Of a stretch of 62,031 nucleotides of DNA, positions 47,911-56,141 are shown in pieces; position 1 is the stretch's first letter; each line of letters begins with the position of its first letter. Source of the stretch: Aquimarina longa SW024. GTDB lineage: Bacteria; Bacteroidota; Bacteroidia; Flavobacteriales; Flavobacteriaceae. The position numbers were made by a program, and so were the translations under genes. The stretch lies in contig NZ_AVQK01000031.1 in assembly GCF_001401755.1 (NCBI RefSeq), positions 1 through 62,031 of the forward strand, read 5' to 3'. Under the pieces are notes generated by a model that did not search any database, was not told the origin of the DNA, and saw only the letters and a list, made by a program, of their open reading frames with translations.

Positions 47911-49179
47911 GTGGTGTCAGTAACGGTGTCAGTAAAAGACACATTAATAGAAACTTTTAAGCTAGTAAGCAAAGATGAGTTTCAAAATATGCCAAAATTT
48001 AAAAAAGCTGAAATAGTACGTTCTAAAGCTACTAAAGGTGATTATATAAAATTTTATGTTTGGGATGTGCAGAAAAATGATTTGGATCGCAAAAGAACTT
48101 ATATTCCTGCTGAATATAAAACCAAAGCAGAAAAAGAAGCATTCCTAAAAGATAGAAGAACACAAATTAATAAACTTCTGAAAGAAGGTTTTCACATAGA
48201 CCGTAATAAAGGCAAAGAACAAAAAGAGATAAAACAGGCTAAAGAAGTTAAAGAGAAAGTAAAAACAAAGCCTACAACTATTCAAAAAGCACTTGATAAA
48301 CTTGTAATTCTTAGAGAAGCAAAAAAATATAAAGAAAACGGTATTAGCACTTTTAAAAAGGAAATACAAAGCTTTATTAACTGGGGTGCAAAATTAGAGG
48401 AACCTATTACACGTATACAAGACATTAATTTTCATATTTTACAAGAATATCAAATGTATGTCCTGACTGATCTTAAAAACGAATCTAAAACACATAATAA
48501 CAAAATAGGGGTTCTAAGTGCTTTTTATAGTGATTGTATCAAACAAGAATGGATAAACAAAGAAAATAACCCCTTTGAAAAAATAGACGAACTTCCTACA
48601 AATTATGGTACTAAAAACAAACCTTATACCAACGAACAAATAGCAGACATGAAAGTATGGATTTTGGATAATGACCCATACTTATGGGATATTATCTCTT
48701 TTATTTACTACTCATTTATGCGACCAGTAGAATTAAGGAGTTTAAAAATTGGTGATATTGATTTAAAAGAAAACATAATTCGTATTTGGGTAGAATCCAG
48801 TAAGGGAAAAAGATGTGATATTATACCAATTGCCGATGCACTGAGAAAAATCATAATAAAAATGAACTTAGATCAATATCAAAAAGATTATTATGTTTTT
48901 AGTGGCAGTAAAAAACCATCACATACCCAAATGGGAAAGAATTACATGACTAAACATTTTTTGAAAGTAAAACAGTATTTTGGATTTGATAAAGACCCTG
49001 ACTACACTTTATATGGCTTTAAACACACCGCAGCAGTAAACTGGTATAAAGAAGAAAAAGATATTAGAAAAATACAAAAAATGTGTAGGCACACTACAGT
49101 AACGACTACAGAGCGGTATTTAAAATCAATGGGATTGTTAGAGGATGAAAACGCAGTATCAATGCTTCCTGAAATATGA
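47911..49179 (+). CDS. Tyrosine-type site-specific integrase
   Basis: About 422 residues from GTG 47911 (behind AAGGGGGG); GTG 47914, GTG 47926 and ATG 47989 are alternatives. An N-terminal arm-binding domain, a lysine-rich linker, a SAM-like core-binding domain (about 120-215) and a catalytic domain are present. Catalytic residues: R in F-M-R-P-V-E-L, K in S-S-K-G-K-R and Y in T-T-E-R-Y. The second box reads Y-G-F-K-H-T instead of H-x-x-R-H, with R-H-T-T after it, a variant I associate with Bacteroidota mobile-element integrases. Position beside tRNA-Pro suggests it inserted the island to the right. Confidence 0.9.
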   Translation: MVSVTVSVKDTLIETFKLVSKDEFQNMPKFKKAEIVRSKATKGDYIKFYVWDVQKNDLDRKRTYIPAEYKTKAEKEAFLKDRRTQINKLLKEGFHIDRNKGKEQKEIKQAKEVKEKVKTKPTTIQKALDKLVILREAKKYKENGISTFKKEIQSFINWGAKLEEPITRIQDINFHILQEYQMYVLTDLKNESKTHNNKIGVLSAFYSDCIKQEWINKENNPFEKIDELPTNYGTKNKPYTNEQIADMKVWILDNDPYLWDIISFIYYSFMRPVELRSLKIGDIDLKENIIRIWVESSKGKRCDIIPIADALRKIIIKMNLDQYQKDYYVFSGSKKPSHTQMGKNYMTKHFLKVKQYFGFDKDPDYTLYGFKHTAAVNWYKEEKDIRKIQKMCRHTTVTTTERYLKSMGLLEDENAVSMLPEI

Positions 49180-49222
49180 TTTCACCCCCCAACATAGTAA
49201 CTGTAATTCTTCACTAATATCT

Positions 49223-49615
49223 TTAATCTATTTCAATTGCAGATTTTAAATTATTCTCTAACTCCGTTATTTTATGTTCTATATCAGATATAGACAGCTT
49301 CTCTTTGATAGTGTTAAATGTTGAAATAAATTGAGAAACATTCTTTTTGTTTTTTCCAAAATCAGTTAATTGACTTTCAACGCATTTACTTTCTATATTA
49401 ATAGTACCATTATTGATAGTAATAATTATTTCTTCTCTCCATGATCGCCAAGAGAATCTAGTAAAGGCGATAATAATAGATTTTTCATCATGAAAAGAAT
49501 CAACGTACCATTTTAATTTCTCTATGGTTTCTAAAGCTATGATTACGGATTGTTTATTAGATAGTTCTGTTGTAAAATCAGTTATATATTTTGACGAAAA
49601 AAATCGAAATGCCAT
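49223..49615 (-). CDS. Hypothetical protein, last of the AT-rich cluster
   Basis: 130 residues, soluble. Mixed beta/alpha with W-R-S-W-R-E-E-I-I-I-T-I in the middle and a coiled-coil end (E-H-K-I-T-E-L-E-N-N-L-K). Separated by 256 bp from the next gene upstream, so perhaps its own transcript. Could be an immunity or accessory gene; no family recognised. Confidence 0.65.
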   Translation of the reverse strand: MAFRFFSSKYITDFTTELSNKQSVIIALETIEKLKWYVDSFHDEKSIIIAFTRFSWRSWREEIIITINNGTINIESKCVESQLTDFGKNKKNVSQFISTFNTIKEKLSISDIEHKITELENNLKSAIEID

Positions 49616-49871
49616 AATTATTTATTATTGAATTGTTTATAAAAAATAGTTAATAGTAGAGCTCTAAAAAAAAGCTACCATTCTCTAATACGTTACTATA
49701 GAATAAAACGTATTGCAGGGTGTTTCTTAGATTAAATAGGGGTATATCAGCTTAATATGATTTTAGTATTGCATATAAAGCTAAGTAACGATCAATTTAT
49801 AAGACTGATCTTAATTTAAATCAACTTGCCAAAAGCATTAAAAACGTAACACTAAATAATGTTTTGAATTC

Positions 49872-50153
49872 CTAATCCTTATCAAGTTGTTTGGTTATTG
49901 TACCATGCCATATTAATTTTTCTGTGTCTTGGTCAAAAACTTGAACTGCAACAGGTGAAATATATCTAGGATCATTTTCTACTTCTTTTATAATAGTTTC
50001 TATGCATTCTTTTATCCCTCCTAATTTTCTCATATAAGTATGTTTACTATCATAAGTAAAAACTGCGCCATAAATAGGGTATTCTTCACTCTGCTTTATT
50101 ACACATCTAAAATCTGGATTGATAAGTTTTTGTATTGTAGTATCAAAAATCAT
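49872..50153 (-). CDS. Small hypothetical protein, possible immunity protein
   Basis: 93 residues, soluble alpha/beta (F-R-C-V-I-K-Q-S-E-E-Y-P-I-Y-G-A-V-F-T-Y ... W-H-G-T-I-T). Lies downstream of the VasX-like effector on the same strand. Size and place fit an immunity protein, but no family mark was seen. Confidence 0.6.
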   Translation of the reverse strand: MIFDTTIQKLINPDFRCVIKQSEEYPIYGAVFTYDSKHTYMRKLGGIKECIETIIKEVENDPRYISPVAVQVFDQDTEKLIWHGTITKQLDKD

Positions 50154-50247
50154 TTTTAATCGATGGGATATTATATGGAGTTCCTATATCACTAAGGTAT
50201 AAAGATTTTAGAAACCCTCGGTTTTTCTATACTTATTTTTTTTATTA

Positions 50248-50646
50248 TCATTGCTCGAAAGCCTCTTTAATATAGCTGATCATAGAATCTGAAGATTTTG
50301 GATGATTTTCTAAGTGTTTTAGAATATCAGTCATACTTTCATTACCAATCTCTTTAACCCCATCATTATAATATGCGTTTAATATCATAATCCCGATATC
50401 AGAAGGTTGCCTTTTTAAAGAATTGACCAACTCTTGTTTAAAACCTTTCATATCTTCTACAGCATGACCAACTTCCCATAAAACATGATCATCTCTATCA
50501 TGATACCTTTCTAATACCTTAAAAAGAGTAACAATTCCTTTTTCTGGGTGAGCTGTTTTTTCTAAATCTGTTAACAACTCATTTAATTCAGACCAATCAC
50601 TCCCTTTGAGCCTAAATGAATCAATTTTATTAAGAATATCTTTCAT
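50248..50646 (-). CDS. Imm30-like/HEAT-like helical protein, candidate immunity protein
   Basis: 132 residues, all-helical and acidic. E-L-N-E-L-L-T-D-L, H-V-L-W-E-V-G-H-A-V-E-D and I-M-I-L-N-A-Y recall the Imm30-type immunity proteins of polymorphic toxin systems; this is a pattern-based guess. Fourth gene behind the VasX-like effector operon, 15 bp from its upstream neighbour. Confidence 0.6.
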   Translation of the reverse strand: MKDILNKIDSFRLKGSDWSELNELLTDLEKTAHPEKGIVTLFKVLERYHDRDDHVLWEVGHAVEDMKGFKQELVNSLKRQPSDIGIMILNAYYNDGVKEIGNESMTDILKHLENHPKSSDSMISYIKEAFEQ

Positions 50647-50661
50647 TATGTATACTATTAA

Positions 50662-51054
50662 TTATTCTTTAACAAGTTTTAAGTTATAACGATTCTTACT
50701 ATATAGTGCTAGAAGAAAAAAACCAACTAAACCTCCAAAAAATAAATAGTAACCTATTCCTATCGCTTTATGAGCACAAAATGAAGTTGCTGCCAACCAA
50801 AATAGTATTCTTACATATACAAATAATGACGGCTTAGAGACAATAAAGGTTTTTTTTTCATCTTTTTTAATGTAGAACTTCAATTCATTGGTAATGTATC
50901 CTTCGTTTTTAAGCAGAATAGTATGAGCATTATCGCTGCACAAAAAATTACCTGTATTTCCTCTGGATAAGGAACCTATTTTTTGTTTATTCAAAATTAC
51001 ATCTAATTCTTTTGCTCTTCCTTTTTCTTCAAAGCGGATAATTATTTCTGCCAT
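50662..51054 (-). CDS. Membrane protein with N-terminal beta domain, candidate immunity protein
   Basis: 130 residues: a soluble beta domain (1-80) with I-L-N-K-Q-K-I-G-S-L-S-R-G, then two transmembrane helices (about 82-98 and 100-118) and a short basic tail. Its start ATG sits directly before the stop of the upstream 60-aa membrane protein gene, so the two are coupled. Inner-membrane immunity proteins are expected against pore-forming T6SS toxins such as VasX. Confidence 0.7.
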   Translation of the reverse strand: MAEIIIRFEEKGRAKELDVILNKQKIGSLSRGNTGNFLCSDNAHTILLKNEGYITNELKFYIKKDEKKTFIVSKPSLFVYVRILFWLAATSFCAHKAIGIGYYLFFGGLVGFFLLALYSKNRYNLKLVKE

Positions 51055-51237
51055 CTACTTATTTTTTTTATTAGTGAATATTACAATTCCAATTATCAAA
51101 GACATAATGGCTGTTAAAACAAACATAGTACCTGAGTCATTATCTCTTACTTCGTACCTGATAAATGCTTTAAATAAAAAGAATAAAGCCCCTAAGCAAA
51201 AAATAATTAGCATAATCCATTTATTAAACGTATTCAT
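51055..51237 (-). CDS. Small two-helix membrane protein, candidate immunity protein
   Basis: 60 residues: helices at about 8-24 and 36-54 separated by a charged loop (R-Y-E-V-R-D-N-D-S-G). Ends one base before the next ATG. Placed downstream of the DUF6708-like gene after a 200-bp gap. Confidence 0.65.
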   Translation of the reverse strand: MNTFNKWIMLIIFCLGALFFLFKAFIRYEVRDNDSGTMFVLTAIMSLIIGIVIFTNKKNK

Positions 51238-51440
51238 ATATTTTAAATTTTATTTTATAATTAGTTACTATTATGTTGTTGTCAGTATAACTCACATTAT
51301 CTTTGTTGTTCCTCCTTTAATATCGCTGTGCTGATTATTATAGGCATGTATTTGAGTTTTTGAACTTATCATTATGTTTCACTTTTATGTGTTATATTGT
51401 TACTACATAATTTAGAGTTTTAGGTGTTACTTCACTATGC

Positions 51441-52199
51441 TTACCATCCTCCAATACGTTTACGTTCTGCTTGTTGCTCTGGGGTAGCCTCTGGGGTAGG
51501 GATCGTACTAGGGTATAAAGGTTTAGGAAACCCCTCTGCCTTACGACGCTCATAATCTTGCTGGCGGTAGGCATCAAAAGCATCTCCGGGGGGTAAGGGT
51601 CTGTTTTTATCCATATACCATGTAATTAGCGATATATCAGCATAGCAACCCCAACCTACAGAAAAAAAATAAAAAGTATACCCTTTGGTTGGGCGGATGA
51701 TCTGTAATTTAAACGCCCCCATAGCATCCTCTCCCCCCGTACTATAAGAAAACAGAGCATCTGCAAACCGCATGGTGCTATTAGGCTGGTAATAAAACCC
51801 AGGAATCGTAACCAAACCATCTTGGCGGTTTAGAATACTTTCTTTTTTGGGCATCCTAAAATAGTAAATAGCAAAGTAGATTGTAGTAATGCAAGAAATC
51901 CCAAATACTAACCACTCAAAAAAGATCATCTCCTCACCAAGATGTGTTAGAAATATCAGTACCATTATAAAAGCTACCCCCCCCCCCCATATAGGGGCTA
52001 CCGTAGCCCCATGTACCATTAACATATAGGTATCAGTCGCTTTGGTAAAGTTTCTCTTTTTTCGTACCGATTCTAGTGTTAATCCTTTGGGGCGTTCTGT
52101 AATCTCTTTATATACCCTATGGTGGTATTGCTCTAACCCAGCCTGCCCAGCGCCATAGTTTTGGTGGGTGATTGCTCGTTTATACTCCTCTACTGCCAT
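51441..52199 (-). CDS. DUF6708-like T6SS effector partner with a 12-G contingency tract
   Basis: 252 residues. Two transmembrane helices at about 55-80 and 88-108, then a soluble beta domain and a Pro/Glu-rich end (P-T-P-E-A-T-P-E-Q-Q-A-E-R). The end and the membrane-beta layout resemble DUF6708 proteins found next to VasX-like effectors in Proteobacteria. Start overlaps the effector stop by 10 bp. Codons 71-75 lie in a run of 12 G; loss of one G gives TAG at once and gain of one gives TGA about 14 codons on. Role could be effector folding, membrane insertion or immunity. Confidence 0.7.
   Translation of the reverse strand: MAVEEYKRAITHQNYGAGQAGLEQYHHRVYKEITERPKGLTLESVRKKRNFTKATDTYMLMVHGATVAPIWGGGVAFIMVLIFLTHLGEEMIFFEWLVFGISCITTIYFAIYYFRMPKKESILNRQDGLVTIPGFYYQPNSTMRFADALFSYSTGGEDAMGAFKLQIIRPTKGYTFYFFSVGWGCYADISLITWYMDKNRPLPPGDAFDAYRQQDYERRKAEGFPKPLYPSTIPTPEATPEQQAERKRIGGW
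51977..51988. repeat. Homopolymer of 12 C (12 G on the coding strand)
   Basis: Counted directly; inside the first membrane segment of the DUF6708-like gene. By far the longest G/C run in the window. Typical slipped-strand phase-variation site. Confidence 0.85.
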
Positions 52200-55100
52200 G
52201 TTGCTGCTTTTTTTAACAAATCTAATGATCCTATTATAAATTCTTCTTGTTCTTTAACCATATAATTATGTGGGCTTAGGTGTACTATTGTACCAAGCCA
52301 TCGCTCTGTTGTAGCAATCCTAAACGGAAAATAATGCCCCGTATCACTATCTACCTCTAGTCGGGTAGCCACTAGCATACAGGCATTCTCTGCACATAGC
52401 CGCTGGTATGTGCTACTAAGGCGTAGTGCTATCTGCACTGCTTTTTGTAACTGATCATCGACCACCTCGGTAATCACTGCCTTAGTAGGTAGGGTAATTG
52501 GGGAGCTATCTGCTATACCATCGGGGTATAAAAACGCATGGTAGTGTACCTGATCGGTATGATTAAAATAATGGTGGTATCGCATGGTTAGATAAATGGT
52601 GCTCGACTCATATATATCACTAGTACTGGTAACCAGTAGGGGGATTCTTTTTTTAGGATCTCCTTTGATCCTAATCGATACCTTAGTACATACGACCAGA
52701 TCCATTAGGGTAGCACTTGCCAGATATGGGTCTATAAGATGCTGATTATCCTGTGGCTGATCTACCAATGTGTCTCTAGCGGCAATCAGTCTACGGGTAT
52801 ACTCCATAGGTAGCTCATTAGGGAGTGCTGTAAACTCTTTATAATCACTTAATAAAAAATGCTTAAAATAGGTCTCTAGTGCAGTATCCTTATAGAGCTG
52901 TGCCAATACTAGTATACCGACCCCGATTAGAGCCGCAATCCATCCTACTGGTCCTGTTAATCCTAGTGCAGTACCCCATGCAGTAATACTGCTGGCTACT
53001 GCACCAGTATACCCTATAGCGACTGCCGAGGTAGCGACCGCAGTAATACTTACTCCTGCCGAGATCCCAAAGGCGATACCTGCCCCGATAAATGCCATCC
53101 CAGCATCGCTATCTCGTTGGGTATGGGATTCTATAGCTTCCCAAAAACACATGCCCGATGTAAATACAGAACCTATAGCACCTACCATAGAAGCTCTTAA
53201 CCCAAAAGTTCTTGTTGCTTCCTTACCGCTATGTTCTATAAATGCTATCCTAAGATTTAGCATTGCCTCAGTAAGTTTTACAGAAGATCCTAAAAGGTTA
53301 GCTTCTTCTTTAAATTTTCTTTCCTTATCTATTACTTTAAAAAAAGCATTTTTAAAATTATAGATCTCTAATAATGCAAACACCCCATTAAAGGCTCTAC
53401 TCTTAATTAGTTTTTCAATTTTCTGGTTCCTTAGGTTTCTACTATGGGTCTCGGGATTGATCTCCCTAGCGGTACTGATCGCTACCTTAGTCTGCTGATC
53501 GGGGAAATAGCCAACTCTTCCCTCATCCACAGTTACCCCCTTAGACCCTCTTAGGAGTGCAAGTATCTGTTCTTCTTTATGGAGGTAGGTGGTGGTCTGT
53601 ACATACTCTGGGTCTAATACCACGCCTAGTTCTCGTAGTCGTAGCTGGATCTGGGTATTGCTCATTACGACCAATTCTTCGTCAAAGACCTTGATGTATT
53701 GATTAAGCCTATTGACCATAAAGGTGTGTTTTTCGGCGATTTCTTGGTAGAATTTTCCGTTATGCATCTTAGAGGTATAGGCTTGTTCTGCAAGAGGTTT
53801 TATAATTTTCTTAATCAACTTTGCGAGTTTGATACTGGTCTTGTCTCCCTTATGGTATACCTCTGTTAGATTAAGAGAGGTACCTACTAATGCATATAAT
53901 GGATCTAGACCTGTATACTCTGGTGCTGCTGTGGGTAGTGCTGGTGGTTTTTCTGGGGGGTTATTGGGGTCTAGTAGTTGCCATGTCCATTTACTCCACT
54001 GATCTGTACGTACCAACTCATTATGTAGTAGTAGATGCCGCTCATAGGTATGGGGGGTGCTAACGATATGCTCTAGATAGGTTAAGAAATCAGCCCGCCC
54101 CCATAGGCGATGTTCTGAGGTATTATGTAAGTAATCCTCTAGGTAGGGGGATAGATAGGGATCTTGTAATAGGTTACCAAGAGCAGTACGATAGGTCAGT
54201 ACGGTATCTCGTAGTTCTCTGCGCTTGTTTACTCCCAGAATCTCGATGAGTTTTTCTCTATTAAGCCCATATCCTAATGCTAATTGGGTATTGCTATAGG
54301 TGGTTACTGTCCCTGTTTTGGTGATCCGTCTATTAATCGTAGTATCTCCAGGATGTACCTGCAAAAGATCAATCCCTTTACCCCCTCCATCATATTTTTG
54401 TATCGTTTTTGGAGAGTTATAGACCATCTGATAACAGCTTAGTGCTAGCGAAAACAAGTGCTGATATGCTGGCTCAGGTACTGGGGGAATAATATCTCCT
54501 TTTTCTAAGCGATTGATGGCTTGTTGGTGGGTCTCGCCACTACGTACGGCATCTACCATTGCCTTATGCTCTAGTACCTTGTTGGCTAGGATATGGTGCA
54601 GATCTGATACGATACCTACAGGATCTTCTAGTATAATAAACATATCTTCTTTTAGCTCTGGATCGGTATCCTCTAACTGCACCTGCTCTAATCGGTGGTG
54701 TATCCATCGTGCTTCTGTTTGTTGCTCGGCAGTACATACGGCATCTACCTGATCATAGGATTTTACCCCAGGGATTTCTTCATTGGGTTGCAATCCTGTG
54801 CATTCTATACGCTGCATTCTGGCAGCTCTTGCCGAGGTATCGCTACGCATCTTTTGATGATAAGCTACTGACCACTGTACATCAGAGAATGCTACCCATA
54901 CCACATCGCACTGTGCTACCGATATACCACTATCGATAATGGTATTATCTGGCTGGCGTACATCATAGAATCCATCATTGCCTGCTATGGTACTGCCTTG
55001 CTCCCAGATGATGGGTTTTAACCCACCGCCACGCACTGTTTGATACTCTAACCATAGATCGTCTCGGTTTTCAAAAAGAAGATAGATATATCCTTCTCTA

Positions 55101-55438
55101 AGGAAGGTCTCTCCATAAAAACAGTTCTCTATATCTGGTCGATCTCCATACTGTATTACGGTTACTTCTTCTAATTCTATAACTCCATTGCTGGTAATCC
55201 GAATTGGTTTTTTGATCGGTTTGGGATCCTCTACATCAATCTCTATGGCAGGGCGCATTGAGTACTCATCAAATGCCCCGTGCCTTAGAAAATAGAGTTT
55301 TATCCCTGCTTTGGTTACTGTAAGTTCTCTACTCTGCACGATGGGTGCCCCAGGGTATTCTACTTCAAAAATATAACGCCCTACGACCTCATTATATGCC
55401 TGTCGCTGTCGCTGCTGCAATGTTAGTTCATCTGCCAT
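52190..55438 (-). CDS. VasX-like membrane-active T6SS effector
   Basis: 1082 residues, no signal. Residues about 15-290 match the N-terminal region of VasX/BTH_I2691-type effectors: G-Y-I-Y-L-L-F-E-N near 118, V-W-V-A-F-S-D-V-Q-W-S near 180 and R-A-A-R-M-Q-R near 204. A long helical middle follows, then a glycine/alanine-rich hydrophobic block (about 745-855) with several helices and T-G-P-V-G-W-I-A-A-L, the colicin-like membrane part of this family, and a beta-rich tail. Expected to depolarise target inner membranes. Its ATG overlaps the PAAR stop (TAATG), so it rides on the VgrG-PAAR spike. GC-rich except for codons about 660-750. Confidence 0.82.
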   Translation of the reverse strand: MADELTLQQRQRQAYNEVVGRYIFEVEYPGAPIVQSRELTVTKAGIKLYFLRHGAFDEYSMRPAIEIDVEDPKPIKKPIRITSNGVIELEEVTVIQYGDRPDIENCFYGETFLREGYIYLLFENRDDLWLEYQTVRGGGLKPIIWEQGSTIAGNDGFYDVRQPDNTIIDSGISVAQCDVVWVAFSDVQWSVAYHQKMRSDTSARAARMQRIECTGLQPNEEIPGVKSYDQVDAVCTAEQQTEARWIHHRLEQVQLEDTDPELKEDMFIILEDPVGIVSDLHHILANKVLEHKAMVDAVRSGETHQQAINRLEKGDIIPPVPEPAYQHLFSLALSCYQMVYNSPKTIQKYDGGGKGIDLLQVHPGDTTINRRITKTGTVTTYSNTQLALGYGLNREKLIEILGVNKRRELRDTVLTYRTALGNLLQDPYLSPYLEDYLHNTSEHRLWGRADFLTYLEHIVSTPHTYERHLLLHNELVRTDQWSKWTWQLLDPNNPPEKPPALPTAAPEYTGLDPLYALVGTSLNLTEVYHKGDKTSIKLAKLIKKIIKPLAEQAYTSKMHNGKFYQEIAEKHTFMVNRLNQYIKVFDEELVVMSNTQIQLRLRELGVVLDPEYVQTTTYLHKEEQILALLRGSKGVTVDEGRVGYFPDQQTKVAISTAREINPETHSRNLRNQKIEKLIKSRAFNGVFALLEIYNFKNAFFKVIDKERKFKEEANLLGSSVKLTEAMLNLRIAFIEHSGKEATRTFGLRASMVGAIGSVFTSGMCFWEAIESHTQRDSDAGMAFIGAGIAFGISAGVSITAVATSAVAIGYTGAVASSITAWGTALGLTGPVGWIAALIGVGILVLAQLYKDTALETYFKHFLLSDYKEFTALPNELPMEYTRRLIAARDTLVDQPQDNQHLIDPYLASATLMDLVVCTKVSIRIKGDPKKRIPLLVTSTSDIYESSTIYLTMRYHHYFNHTDQVHYHAFLYPDGIADSSPITLPTKAVITEVVDDQLQKAVQIALRLSSTYQRLCAENACMLVATRLEVDSDTGHYFPFRIATTERWLGTIVHLSPHNYMVKEQEEFIIGSLDLLKKAATWQ

Positions 55439-56127
55439 TATTGTAGTGATGCTGTATTAGGTTCTTCTTCTTCTGTTTCCCAAACGATGGTTACCTTCTT
55501 ATCCTGTACCTGCCCCGATAGCTCTTCTATGGTATGGTATCCATCTGCATCGGGTATTGGTTTTTTTACTCGTATGGTAGCAATACCTCCATCGGGGATC
55601 GTATAGGTATCTGCCTGTAGGGTTACTCGTTTTATTACCTTAGATTGTCTAATGAGTCGTTCTTCTTTGATCCATCTAGGGTTTACAACTCTGGGGTTGC
55701 CTTCTTCTGGTTGTCGTAATAGGTCTTGGTTTTCTTGTGCTGTTCTGGTAGTGCCGAGTATACGATTTATAAGGGTACTCTCGGGGAAGGGTATCTGATC
55801 TTCGGGTAGGGTGAGTACTGTTTCTGGGCTAGTGGTAGTTAGGGTTACTCCTAGGATGCCTGTGGTGATTACTCCTCCATGTGCGGTTTTGCAATCTACC
55901 GTTGCCATAGGGATACCATTGATAAAAACGCCACTACTGCCTTGTACAATCATATCTGTTGCTCCGACACATGCACAGCTATCTCCTTGTAGGGCAATTG
56001 CTTGCCCATTAATGGTTACGCCTGGTGCGGCAGAGGTGATAATAGCACCTCCTATATGTGGGGTGCTACCTGTATACATTGGGCAGCTGTGCATACTGCC
56101 TACTACTGCGATGGGTTTTGATGACAT
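55438..56127 (-). CDS. PAAR-domain T6SS spike tip protein
   Basis: 229 residues. PAAR fold over 1-100: G-S-M-H-S-C-P, G-G-A-I, P-G-V-T-I-N-G, D-S-C-A-C-V-G, V-F-I-N-G-I-P-M-A and D-C-K-T-A-H-G-G, the His/Cys set binding the metal at the tip. The remaining 130 residues are an adaptor-like extension with a beta module near the end, presumably holding the effector encoded next. 14 bp after vgrG. Confidence 0.9.
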   Translation of the reverse strand: MSSKPIAVVGSMHSCPMYTGSTPHIGGAIITSAAPGVTINGQAIALQGDSCACVGATDMIVQGSSGVFINGIPMATVDCKTAHGGVITTGILGVTLTTTSPETVLTLPEDQIPFPESTLINRILGTTRTAQENQDLLRQPEEGNPRVVNPRWIKEERLIRQSKVIKRVTLQADTYTIPDGGIATIRVKKPIPDADGYHTIEELSGQVQDKKVTIVWETEEEEPNTASLQ

Positions 56128-56141
56128 AGGTTTTATTGGTA

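Noticed and set aside
47769..47972. Minus-strand ORF with V-A-G-F-E-P-A-T-S-A-S-Q-T-R-R
   Set aside because: Well-known artefact: antisense translation of a tRNA gene.
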